Of a stretch of DNA of 64,000 nt, positions 8,011 to 15,894 are shown piece by piece. Made by a program: the position numbers and the translations under genes. The stretch is taken from assembly GCA_964451365.1 (NCBI GenBank), contig CAYVIB010000006.1:119334-183333 (forward strand), written 5' to 3'. The stretch comes from CAYVIB01 sp964451365 (GTDB taxonomy: Bacteria > Pseudomonadota > Gammaproteobacteria > Pseudomonadales > Cellvibrionaceae). Position 1 is the first letter of the stretch; each line of letters begins with the position of its first letter. The notes below the pieces were generated by a model. It ran no database searches. It had not been told where the DNA came from and saw nothing but the letters and a program-made list of their open reading frames with translations.

Positions 8011-9327
8011 TCAGGACTCGGCATAACTGTTGAGCCGGTTGTACAAAGTTTTAAGGCTGATACCCAATGTTTCGGCCGCCTTTTTCTTGTCGCCGGAAAA
8101 ATGCTCCAGCGTGGTTTCAATTAGCTCCCGTTCAACATCTTCAACGGTTTTGCCCACGGTAATACCCGCGGAAGGCGGATTCTCGGCCTGCGAAAACGGC
8201 GACCCCAGATCATCCGGTAAACGCAACACCTGTTCATCCACGTCCGCCATGATAAACGCCCGGTGCACTACGTGGCGCAGCTCGCGAATATTTCCCGGCC
8301 AGTCGTACTCCAGAAGGCGCTTGAGGGATGAGTCGTCAAATTCAACGCGTGTTTTATATTGACGATTGAAGTTCGAGAGGAAGAAGCGCGTAAGAAGCGG
8401 AATATCCTCCTTGTGTTCACGCAGGGACGGCACGCGAATCGGAAATACCGCCAGACGGAAATAAAGATCCTCCCGCAGCCACCCTTGTTGGGCGATTTCG
8501 TTTTCACTTCTGTTGGTTGCCGACACCACTCGGCAATGCACATCAATCGGCGATGTCGCCCCCAGGCGAGTGACCTGGTTTGTTTCCAGCACCCGCAACA
8601 GGCTCGGTTGCAGGTCTATCGGCATCTCGGTAATTTCATCAAGAAACAATGTGCCCTTATTTGCAAGCTCAAATACACCGGCGCGGCGATGGGTTGCTCC
8701 GGTAAACGCACCCTTTTCATGGCCAAACAATTCGCTGTTTATCAGGTCCCGGGCAAACGCGCCACAGTTGGCCGGCACAAAAGCACCTTCGGGATTGCTG
8801 GCATGGTGAATGGCGGACGCGACAACCTCCTTGCCGACACCACTTTCGCCCAACAACATCACGTTGGCCTGGGCATCGGCCACACGCTCAATCATTTCGT
8901 ACAAACGGTACATCGGTTCCGATTCGCCGACAAGGCAGTTGAAGTGAAGCTTGATGTCGCTTTCCGATTCGTTCTGGACAGGCTCGTCCAGCAACGACTG
9001 AAGCTGCGGCAGGTCGATGGGCTTGATCAGATAACTGATATTTGGGCCGTAAAAATTCATCACTATGGATTTAACGGCCGTGTGACCTGTTACCAACGCT
9101 ATCTTCAGATCAAAATTTTCCTTCTGAAGAATTTCCAACACGTGTAATCCACTGCCATCAGGTAATATCAGGTCCAGTATGGCATGGGTAAACCGATGAT
9201 CCTTTGCAATTGCGCAGGCTTCGGAAACCGTGGAAGCGGACATGACTGAGTGCCCGAGCATCTCCAGTATTTCTGTCGTTGCCCTTAAAAATTGTTCATC
9301 ATCATCAACCAGTAAAATCACCGCCAC
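8011..9327 (-). CDS. NtrC-family sigma54-dependent response regulator
   Basis: 438 residues. Receiver (about 1-115; D8-D10 pocket, phosphoacceptor D52 in AILDLILPDGSG), an AAA+ sigma54-activation domain (about 135-370) with Walker A GESGVGKE, the sigma54-contacting loop GAFTGA, Walker B GTLFLDEITEMP and an arginine-finger region, then a Fis-type helix-turn-helix at the C-terminus (KKAAETLGISLKTLYNRL). It should bind enhancer sites and drive -24/-12 promoters when phosphorylated. The start is GTG with AGAGGA 7 bases upstream. First gene of the five-gene signalling operon. Candidate targets lie just upstream at 9.9-10.4 kb. Confidence 0.95.
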   Translation of the reverse strand: MAVILLVDDDEQFLRATTEILEMLGHSVMSASTVSEACAIAKDHRFTHAILDLILPDGSGLHVLEILQKENFDLKIALVTGHTAVKSIVMNFYGPNISYLIKPIDLPQLQSLLDEPVQNESESDIKLHFNCLVGESEPMYRLYEMIERVADAQANVMLLGESGVGKEVVASAIHHASNPEGAFVPANCGAFARDLINSELFGHEKGAFTGATHRRAGVFELANKGTLFLDEITEMPIDLQPSLLRVLETNQVTRLGATSPIDVHCRVVSATNRSENEIAQQGWLREDLYFRLAVFPIRVPSLREHKEDIPLLTRFFLSNFNRQYKTRVEFDDSSLKRLLEYDWPGNIRELRHVVHRAFIMADVDEQVLRLPDDLGSPFSQAENPPSAGITVGKTVEDVERELIETTLEHFSGDKKKAAETLGISLKTLYNRLNSYAES

Positions 9328-9776
9328 CGGCAGAATCCTCTTATGTCGTCAAAAATTAGTTCTACTATTAAGTTATTATCCGATGAGGGGATATCATTTA
9401 CGCCATCGACCGCCGGGAACATGAACAACTTCTATTGGCACGTTGTCACTCTCGGTAACCTTGGAGAAAATTCTGTTGTTTCAGCCACTCAGGGCCGCCC
9501 CCATTAGTCCGGATGCTGCAGCGTGAGTCTATACTATTCGGTGTCATACCACAATTTGCCCCAACCCCGCGGAAGCGGTCTCGAACCAGGCGCACTCCAA
9601 TATCGCGCAGGTGTCTGACACCCGCAAGATAGTGTGTCTTTAAAAAGGACAACCGCGAACGACTTCGCAAAAAGGATGAGACCACAGGCGGAGTTATTAA
9701 TTTTCAGCATTAATCGATAATACAAAAGAAATTTTTCAATCCAAGTCCAGGGAAAACCGATTCATATTTTAAAGTT
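9328..9776. other. Gene-free stretch upstream of the signalling operon
   Basis: 449 bases with no ORF of believable composition on either strand and no RNA gene that I can recognise. It separates the operon promoter region (right after 9327) from the 3' end of the DUF1328 gene. Short minus-strand ORFs here are Arg-rich and lack ribosome-binding sites. Confidence 0.5.
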
Positions 9777-9938
9777 TTAACTTTCGCCCCGTTCCCCAAC
9801 CACCGATAAAACGAAGAGTATCAGGAAAACAAAAAACAGTGCTTTCGGGAGCAAGGTTGCCACACCTGCTATCCCGCCAAAACCAAATATTGCTGCGAGA
9901 ATAGCAACGACCAAAAATAACAGCGAATAGCCGAACAT
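9777..9938 (-). CDS. DUF1328/YtjA family small membrane protein
   Basis: 53 residues, beginning MFGYSLLFLVVAILAAIFGF, followed by a Gly/Ala-rich segment (GGIAGVATLLPKALF), a second hydrophobic helix and a short polar end (VVGERGES). Length, two helices with a central GGIAG motif, and the terminal pattern match the DUF1328 (YtjA) family of tiny inner-membrane proteins often linked to general or envelope stress. A strong AAAGGAG site lies 8 bases before the ATG. It is divergent from the BON-domain gene at 10373 and carries a sigma54-like element upstream (9991-10005). Confidence 0.88.
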   Translation of the reverse strand: MFGYSLLFLVVAILAAIFGFGGIAGVATLLPKALFFVFLILFVLSVVGERGES

Positions 9939-9990
9939 GATTGTTCTCCTTTGCAAAGCAGCGTATTTTGAGTCCTCGGCACCAAGGCAT

Positions 9991-10005
9991 CCAATATCCG
10001 TGCCA
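9991..10005 (-). promoter_or_regulatory. Sigma54-like -24/-12 promoter for the DUF1328 gene
   Basis: The minus strand reads TGGCACGGATATTGG. It matches the sigma54 consensus TGGCACG-N4-TTGC at 14 of the defined positions except the final C, with exact GG to G spacing. The -12 element lies about 53 bases before the start codon at 9938, which would give a leader of roughly 40 bases. A sigma54 activator gene is the next locus. Confidence 0.55.
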
Positions 10006-10118
10006 GACCTGTCGCCAGGCAGGTTATTTCAAAAAAGTCGCCTTTAATACCTGGCGGATTTTTACTGCCGCCAAACCGGCTGGATCGTCTTTCCCTATCT
10101 CGGGAACCCCGGGTTTGT

Positions 10119-10215
10119 TGCAGGTTTTTCAACGTACCGGCAGTTTTTACATGGGCCTCCTGCAGGCTTTTTCAACGACGGCATGTGGCTCAAGGTTTGC
10201 CTGCGGCGTTGAAAG
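10119..10215. repeat. Possible shared enhancer: repeated TTTTTCAACG boxes
   Basis: Two direct copies, TGCAGGTTTTTCAACG (10119-10134) and TGCAGGCTTTTTCAACG (10161-10177), are followed by an inverted partial copy CGTTGAAAG (10207-10215). They lie between two divergent sigma54-like promoters, where upstream activating sequences of an NtrC-type regulator would be expected. That they bind the activator at 8011-9327 is inference. The rest of the 434-base gap 9939-10372 holds no gene. Confidence 0.4.
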
Positions 10216-10275
10216 TTTTTCCCGATGATGCAGGTAAGTTAGATACTAAATGAAAATTGTCCAACTAATCGGAAT

Positions 10276-10290
10276 TGGCATAATTAACGC
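10276..10290 (+). promoter_or_regulatory. Sigma54-like -24/-12 promoter for the BON-domain gene
   Basis: TGGCATAATTAACGC has the essential GG and GC dinucleotides at the exact sigma54 spacing, but lacks the TT before GC, so it is a weaker match than its divergent partner. It lies about 83 bases before the GTG at 10373. Confidence 0.35.
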
Positions 10291-10372
10291 TACTGAGGAC
10301 CGACGGCCCCGGCCGATGTACCAGCGGGATCGTTACCCGGTGTTAATCCGAATAAAATAAAAGGAGCTAATT

Positions 10373-11077
10373 GTGAATTCCCCCCTCTCGAAATACCTCC
10401 TTGCGCCGGCCACCCTGGCGATATTTTTTTCCGTCTCTTCCATTTTTGGCGATCAACCCGGCCGTGAAACAAAAGCGGAGACCAGCCAGGACGTCCTCTA
10501 CGCCAATAAAAAACCCGCGAAAGAGTATTGGGCTCAATTCAAGCAGGACGATAACCAAGCCTGGAAAGACAGCAGGTCGGCGTTTCGCGATGGCTGGGTG
10601 GAAGGCAAACTTGACGCCGCACTGCGGATCAACGAATACCTCGGCCTGTACAACATTGGCATCAATGTCGATAAAGGCACTGCGGTTTTGACAGGCGAGG
10701 TCAGCTCCGAGATAGAGCGGGAACTGGCGGAAAGTATTGCCCTGGGCATAGAGGGAATTGATTTTGTTGACAACAGACTGGCGGTAAACAGCAGCCTCGC
10801 CAAAAAAACGGAAGAAGAAGATGAAGAAGAACCCTGGAAAGGACCGCGAAATTTTTCCCAGTATATGCTTGATGTCTCCACAACTGCCGCGGTAAAAAAC
10901 GAGCTGCTAAAGTCGCCCAATGTCAACGGGATGGCGATTGACGTCGAGACGTATAACGACAGGGTTACGCTTAGCGGGACGGTAAAAACCCGTCAGGAAC
11001 GCGAGGTGGCGGAAGCCATCGCGCACAAGCTCCAGGGAGTGAAAAAAGTCGTTAACAATCTTGAAGTAGCCACATGA
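10373..11077 (+). CDS. BON-domain periplasmic protein (OsmY-like)
   Basis: 234 residues. A signal peptide of about 27 residues (hydrophobic core APATLAIFFSVSSIFG) is followed by two BON domains: residues about 85-140 (INEYLGLYNIGINVDKGTAVLTGEV to VDNRLAV) and about 170-234 (LLKSPNVNGMAIDVETYNDRVTLSGTV to VNNLEV). An acidic linker (EEEDEEE) joins them. BON domains bind phospholipid surfaces. OsmY-like proteins protect the envelope under osmotic stress. The start is GTG with AAGGAG 6 bases upstream. It is divergent from DUF1328 and followed by a strong bidirectional terminator. Confidence 0.88.
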   Translation: MNSPLSKYLLAPATLAIFFSVSSIFGDQPGRETKAETSQDVLYANKKPAKEYWAQFKQDDNQAWKDSRSAFRDGWVEGKLDAALRINEYLGLYNIGINVDKGTAVLTGEVSSEIERELAESIALGIEGIDFVDNRLAVNSSLAKKTEEEDEEEPWKGPRNFSQYMLDVSTTAAVKNELLKSPNVNGMAIDVETYNDRVTLSGTVKTRQEREVAEAIAHKLQGVKKVVNNLEVAT

Positions 11078-11124
11078 GCTGTCGTCGGGAACAGGAGAGG
11101 AAAACGGCAGAGCGGGAGGAAGCT

Positions 11125-11156
11125 GCGTGACCCCGGCATTCCGGGGACACGCTTTT
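11125..11156. terminator. Bidirectional intrinsic terminator
   Basis: A GC-rich stem GCGTG-A-CCCCGG / CCGGGG-A-CACGC (one A-A mismatch, CATT loop) is followed by TTTT on the plus strand. It lies between the convergent BON gene and sohB. Confidence 0.75.
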
Positions 11157-11161
11157 ACGGA

Positions 11162-12238
11162 TCAGGGAAACAGTCTGGTGTTAAGCTTCTGCCACCAGTT
11201 CAGGAGAAGCCTGTCCACCGCGGCCTCCGCATGCATGCCCAGTTTTTCCGGCAGGGATTTTTTGTGAATGTATTCCACCTCGTACAGATCGAATTCGTCC
11301 TTGCGGGAAAACAGGTATTCATCCGACGTCTGTATCTGGTCGATCAGCTTTTTATTCTCGGCCCGTTTGCCAAACCAGATCTCCCCCGTTGACACCTCGT
11401 CGACATTAACGACACCGCGATGCTCGGCAATAAATTCCTTGAACAGGACGTGGGTATCCTCCAGGTCCTCGACAAACTTCTTCCTGCCTTTCTCGGTATT
11501 TTCGCCAAACATCGTGAGCGTGCGTTTGTACTCCCCGGCGGTCAGCATCTCGTAGTCGATATCGTGCTTTTTCAGCAGGCGGTGAAAGTTCGGCAACTGG
11601 GCGACAACGCCGATAGATCCAATCACGGCGAAGGGCGCGGCGACAATTTTGTTGGCGACACACGCCATCATATAACCGCCGCTGGCAGCCACCTTGTCCA
11701 CACAAACGGTCAGGGGAATCTTTCGCTCCGTAATGCGGCTGAGCTGACTGGCGGCGAGGCCATAGCCGTGCACCAGGCCTCCGGGGCTCTCCAGCCGGAT
11801 AACCACCTCGTCATCCGGCGTGGCCAGTGACAGAACGGCGGTGATGACCTGGCGCAGGTTTTCGGTCTGGGATGCGCGAATATCACCCACGAAATCAGTG
11901 ACATAGATGCGCTTTCGGCTCGACGTGCCGGTGTTATCCGCCTCGTCCCCCGCCTTTTTCTTTTTCGCGGCCCGCTTCCGCGCCTTCCTGAGTTGTTTTT
12001 CCTCCTTCCCGCGCTCTTTTTCCTGCTGCTTCACCACTTCCGGGTCCAACACAACGTGTTTGACTGTGTCGAGGAGGTCATCGTACCGGTCGTTGAGCTT
12101 TTTGACCGAGATATGTCCTTTCTCCTGGGTTTGCCCCCGCAGGCCGGCTGAAACAATCAGGATAATAATCACCGCGATCGCCGCGACAAAGGTAATGGTC
12201 TTGGCCAGAAACAGGCCGTATTCAAATAGGAACTCCAA
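11162..12238 (-). CDS. sohB: SohB, inner-membrane S49 family serine peptidase
   Basis: 358 residues. Two N-terminal hydrophobic stretches (residues about 5-32) form the membrane anchor. A Lys/Arg/Glu-rich linker (about 55-105, e.g. KARKRAAKKKKAG) precedes the S49 catalytic domain. The Ser-Lys dyad is visible as S186 in VAASGGYMMA and K238 in AGEYKRTLTMFGE; GSIGV is also conserved in SppA/SohB. SohB was found as a multicopy suppressor of htrA loss in E. coli, so a role in envelope protein quality control is likely. The linker marks SohB rather than SppA. It is 45 bases downstream of the conserved membrane protein gene and probably the last gene of the fimL-nudC operon. Confidence 0.95.
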   Translation of the reverse strand: MEFLFEYGLFLAKTITFVAAIAVIIILIVSAGLRGQTQEKGHISVKKLNDRYDDLLDTVKHVVLDPEVVKQQEKERGKEEKQLRKARKRAAKKKKAGDEADNTGTSSRKRIYVTDFVGDIRASQTENLRQVITAVLSLATPDDEVVIRLESPGGLVHGYGLAASQLSRITERKIPLTVCVDKVAASGGYMMACVANKIVAAPFAVIGSIGVVAQLPNFHRLLKKHDIDYEMLTAGEYKRTLTMFGENTEKGRKKFVEDLEDTHVLFKEFIAEHRGVVNVDEVSTGEIWFGKRAENKKLIDQIQTSDEYLFSRKDEFDLYEVEYIHKKSLPEKLGMHAEAAVDRLLLNWWQKLNTRLFP

Positions 12239-12283
12239 GACAAGTCTCCGTTCGTGAAATGGGTGAGTGATGATATGTGAAGC

Positions 12284-12940
12284 TTACTGCCAGCGGCCAA
12301 TTGCCTCTTCGGCCATGGCGTTCAACGGCTCGGCAACCAGGCCGCTGTTGGAAAGGGAAATCTCGTACAGGGCGCCGTCGGCCATCGGTAAAAACGTGGC
12401 ACTGCCATAAGTCGCTTCGATTCCGGGAATCCGGTTATCGGTTTTCTTGGCCACTTTCCAAAAGTCCAGGCCATAGTCGCTTTTTTCCAGACTATAGACG
12501 GTGCGTTCGTTCCGCCGCTCGTCCTCCAGGGAGTAATAGCGGCCGGCGATTCTGTCCAGGCGGTACCCCGGCTTGGCGCCGAACAGGGATAACAGGCCTT
12601 TCCAGCGAATGATCCTGGCATCCACCTGCCACTGGTCGCCTTTCAGGTCGAATACCTGCTCTTCCCCCTCCAGCACATGCATCAGCGTCGCCTTGTACTG
12701 CTGTTTTCCGGTTTCCTGAAGACTTATGGTGGCGATCGGCGTATCTTCAAGCAGGCGCTTGTAACTGAGGAGATCCATGGCCACCAACACCAGCAGGATA
12801 CTGACCCCCAGCAAAGCCAAACCCGCCATTCCCCGCAGCCAGCCCAGTATCCAACTGCGGCTGCCGAGAAAGCGCAAGCCGAAGTAGATGGTCACCAGGG
12901 CCATCAACACGATAATTGTGGATAACACGCCGATAAACAT
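12284..12940 (-). CDS. Conserved membrane protein, two N-terminal helices
   Basis: 218 residues. Two hydrophobic segments lie at about 3-24 and 34-58. The rest is a soluble region rich in beta-strand-like sequence (GDQWQVDARIIRWKGLLSLFGAKPGYRLDRIAGRYYS). Similar proteins occur next to nudC in pseudomonads and have sometimes been labelled cation/multidrug efflux pump, but nothing here resembles an efflux protein, so I leave the function open. Its ATG shares one base with the nudC stop (TGATG), indicating translational coupling. Confidence 0.8.
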   Translation of the reverse strand: MFIGVLSTIIVLMALVTIYFGLRFLGSRSWILGWLRGMAGLALLGVSILLVLVAMDLLSYKRLLEDTPIATISLQETGKQQYKATLMHVLEGEEQVFDLKGDQWQVDARIIRWKGLLSLFGAKPGYRLDRIAGRYYSLEDERRNERTVYSLEKSDYGLDFWKVAKKTDNRIPGIEATYGSATFLPMADGALYEISLSNSGLVAEPLNAMAEEAIGRWQ

Positions 12941-13764
12941 CAGCTCGGGTCTCCGCGGGTTTGGGAATGTATTTGCCTGGTAAATTGCATGATTAGTTGC
13001 CCGGAGATGGTCGACTCCGGCGGTACCAGCGGCAGACTGTCAGCCGCGAACCACCGGGCCTCGAGTATCTCCCGGCCATCCACCCGGATTTCACCGGCGT
13101 CATGCTCGGCGGTGAATCCTAACATTAATTGGCCGGGAAACGGCCACGGCTGGGAGCCAAAATAGCGAATATTTTTTATTCCGATACTGACTTCTTCCAG
13201 GATTTCCCGTCTCAAGGCCTGCTCCACCGACTCGCCGGGTTCGATAAAACCGGCCAGGGTGCTGTACATACCGGGAGGGTGCTTGACCGACCGGGCCAGC
13301 AGGCAGCTGTCGCCCCGGGTAACCAGGCAGATGATGCATGGCGAGATGCGCGGATAAAACCGCAGCTCACAATGTGTGCAAACGCGGGCCCGGTCACTGC
13401 GCGCATCGCGAGTCAAGGCGCCACAGCGGCCGCAATACTGGTGATCCCGGTACCAGCGGCTGATTTGCAGGGCTCTTCCGGCCAATTGGAACAGGTCATC
13501 GGGAATCGAACCCAACTGGGAGCGCAGCCCGGTCCATTCAAACACAGGGTCGTCCAGCGCTTCCATTTCACACTCGGCGACAAAACAGTGCCCGTTGTTG
13601 AAGGTGCCGAGATAATGGAGGTGGCTGATGGCGAGGCCGGTAGCGTTGTCAGCCTGCAGCGGAAACCACGTGCCACCGGCGGAAACCAACAGGCGGTTTT
13701 TGTGACACGGGATCAACCAATCGGGATCGGCCTCGCAGGTATGCGACTCAGCCGGGCTGAACAT
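12940..13764 (-). CDS. nudC: NudC, NAD(H) diphosphatase / RNA deNADding hydrolase
   Basis: 274 residues. The zinc ribbon shows two Cys pairs, YCGRCG and VCTHCE. The Nudix box GFIEPGESVEQALRREILEE carries the metal-binding REILEE glutamates. SQPWPFPGQLM downstream is the NADH-pyrophosphatase signature that separates NudC from other Nudix enzymes. The enzyme splits NAD(H) into NMN(H) and AMP and removes NAD caps from RNA 5' ends. Length is close to the usual 257-280. Its ATG overlaps the fimL stop by one base (TGATG), and its own stop overlaps the next ATG the same way, so three genes are coupled. Confidence 0.95.
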   Translation of the reverse strand: MFSPAESHTCEADPDWLIPCHKNRLLVSAGGTWFPLQADNATGLAISHLHYLGTFNNGHCFVAECEMEALDDPVFEWTGLRSQLGSIPDDLFQLAGRALQISRWYRDHQYCGRCGALTRDARSDRARVCTHCELRFYPRISPCIICLVTRGDSCLLARSVKHPPGMYSTLAGFIEPGESVEQALRREILEEVSIGIKNIRYFGSQPWPFPGQLMLGFTAEHDAGEIRVDGREILEARWFAADSLPLVPPESTISGQLIMQFTRQIHSQTRGDPS

Positions 13765-15491
13765 CAGGCCGCGCCGGAAACCGGATGGCCAAGCGCCTCG
13801 AGACTTTCCTCCGCCACCTGAAGCACCGAGTCATCCATCTGCATGGAGCCGGAGGCCGAATCCAGGTAGTACTCGACCGAGATAATGGCGTCGGCGAAGG
13901 TCTCCAGCAGTTCTTTCATCGCCGCCGGGTGGTCCTGGTCCATGAGTACCTCGTCGACGAATTCCGCGCAACGTTCAAGTACCGAGGCGGCGCGCTCGTT
14001 TTTGAGCATCTGCATGCCGCCGCGGATGGTGGTAAGCGTTTTACCGATATTGCGGATGTGGCCGGTATCGTAATTGGACTCGGAAAATGAGCTCAGGGCA
14101 CGCTTGGTCAGCGACAGCCCCGCTTCACACTCCTCGATAACAATCCGCTTGGCTTCCGCCAGTTCGCTGGAGGCGATAACCTCCTGCTGGGCAATTTTAT
14201 TGGCCTGGTCCAGTTTCTCATCGGACAACTTGGCATGCTCAAGTGAAAGAACGGTGCTCTCCAGGTAGAGCAGCGTGTTGGCCACTTCGTCCAGATCCTC
14301 GATATCCGGTCCGTCCGGCAGGTCCTTCCACTTCACTATGCGTTTGATTTCCGCCTTGAGAGTGTTACTGGGCGAAACAAGCCCCACCACCGCAAGAATC
14401 TCCGCCACCTTGTCGAGCGTCCCCACAAAGCCATTCAGGTCGTCGATTTTTTGGGTACTGGATTGCGCGGCGTTTTCCAGAACTTTCTTGGTGTTGGCCA
14501 ATTCCAGCTGGAGCACCCGGGCCAACGAGCTGACGGTGTGGGCACTGGGGCCATTGAGGGCCTCCCGCTCGTGGGCCAGATCCTTATCACTGTACGGGAA
14601 GGCAGTTAAACCATAGGCCTCGCGTACTTTCGCCACATCCTCGGCATCGCTGCCTGAGAGCACCAGCAGGTAAACCAGTTCCTTGACCAGCCCCTTGGGA
14701 GGCTCCGCGGAGAGCGCACCGTCACCCGCCTTTTCCACCTGCCGAATCACTCTGTCGATGCGACTGAACAGCATCTTCCGGGTTTCGGTCACGGACATAC
14801 CCTGGCGGATAAAAGCATCCAGTGTATGGTTGCCCAACCACCATAGAAGCGCCAGCGGTTTGGAGGAGCCACTTAACCGATGCAGGCGGATCAGGGCACG
14901 CCGCATCATCGCGAGGGAGTTTTTAATCTGCCGCTCCCGCAAAAATCCCAAAAGGCCGACTTGATACATATGCCGCAGTCGCCGCACCACGGCGGTAAGC
15001 GGTTGACCGGCCAGGTCCATTTTGTCCACCAGCGGTATTGTGATGCTGCTGACCAGGTTGAGCTGGAAAAAATGGCTCTCGGGGTAAACGGTTTCTCCGC
15101 GCACCTTCCGCAGTTCATTGATATACGGAATAAGCAGCACCGGCACCTTGCGTTCAACCTGTTTGACATACTCCAGATAGCGGGTCAGGACAAAGAACGC
15201 CCCACTCACCAGCTCCAGCCGCTTTTCGAACCTGGGCCCGCTGTTACCCGGGGAAATATCCATCGCCGTGGCCAGCAGCTCATCCGCCAGCATACTGGCG
15301 CCGCGAAACTGGATAAGCCGCAAAATGCCGACAATCTGCTTAATGCCGTCGATACAGGATTGCAGGCTTTCGCCATCGTCCTGCGAATTGACAAAAAGCT
15401 CGAGCTGGCGAGCGGAGTTTTCGATTGTTGCAACCAACTCGTCGCGCACCATGTTGAGCGACTGGAAGTTTACGGCATCCATTGAATTCAC
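13764..15491 (-). CDS. fimL: FimL-like protein, homologue of the ChpA/PilL N-terminal region
   Basis: 575 residues, no signal peptide or membrane helix, predicted all-helical. It resembles the N-terminal region of the Chp-system kinase ChpA/PilL but lacks catalytic phosphotransfer, kinase and receiver domains, as FimL does. Motifs such as LIQFRGASMLADELLATA at residues about 57-74 match the helical-bundle pattern of Hpt-like repeats, without the HxxKG phosphoacceptor. In P. aeruginosa FimL links the Chp system, FimV and cAMP synthesis to type IV pilus twitching, and its gene is next to nudC, exactly as here. Start: GTG 15491, 7 bases after an AGGG, or ATG 15482. Confidence 0.87.
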   Translation of the reverse strand: MNSMDAVNFQSLNMVRDELVATIENSARQLELFVNSQDDGESLQSCIDGIKQIVGILRLIQFRGASMLADELLATAMDISPGNSGPRFEKRLELVSGAFFVLTRYLEYVKQVERKVPVLLIPYINELRKVRGETVYPESHFFQLNLVSSITIPLVDKMDLAGQPLTAVVRRLRHMYQVGLLGFLRERQIKNSLAMMRRALIRLHRLSGSSKPLALLWWLGNHTLDAFIRQGMSVTETRKMLFSRIDRVIRQVEKAGDGALSAEPPKGLVKELVYLLVLSGSDAEDVAKVREAYGLTAFPYSDKDLAHEREALNGPSAHTVSSLARVLQLELANTKKVLENAAQSSTQKIDDLNGFVGTLDKVAEILAVVGLVSPSNTLKAEIKRIVKWKDLPDGPDIEDLDEVANTLLYLESTVLSLEHAKLSDEKLDQANKIAQQEVIASSELAEAKRIVIEECEAGLSLTKRALSSFSESNYDTGHIRNIGKTLTTIRGGMQMLKNERAASVLERCAEFVDEVLMDQDHPAAMKELLETFADAIISVEYYLDSASGSMQMDDSVLQVAEESLEALGHPVSGAA

Positions 15492-15894
15492 TACAAAACC
15501 CTGTTCTGCTGATTGTTATTTTGACGGCCGCTGAAGCCGACTGATAAGCGATGGTAATTGCTTTTAAGTATAATACGCTTTATTCAAAAATCTTTATGTT
15601 TCTGAGAGTTACCCGCGAACCTTAAGCAAATCTCTCGATTTTGTCACACCCTGTCGAATAATTGCTGAACATCCTGCCCAAGCTTTGCTCCCCGAGGTAA
15701 AAAAATTATCCATCAGCTTGTTTTTACTTGATTTTTGGTGATCTATACGTCATTTTTCCCACCGCCGCGCCACCAGCTCCGCGAGTACATTCAGTATGGC
15801 GGCAAATAAACGAGGTCGCCAAACTTCCACCGAACATTTTTTCAACTACCCTAATTACGTCAGCCATCAGCCGGAAAAGCTAAGGATCAACAAC
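15492..15894. other. Divergent promoter region of fimL and nhaB
   Basis: 403 bases without a believable gene. A TATAAT hexamer at 15569-15574 is a candidate -10 element on the plus strand, without a good -35 at the right distance; the surrounding GTATAATAC is also close to a -10 read on the minus strand toward fimL. AT-rich runs follow to about 15760. I see no other structured element. Confidence 0.4.

Noticed and set aside
9446..9725. Overlapping minus-strand ORFs of 60-80 codons upstream of the signalling operon
   Set aside because: Arg-rich composition, no ribosome-binding sites, and two frames equally open. Looks like noncoding sequence.
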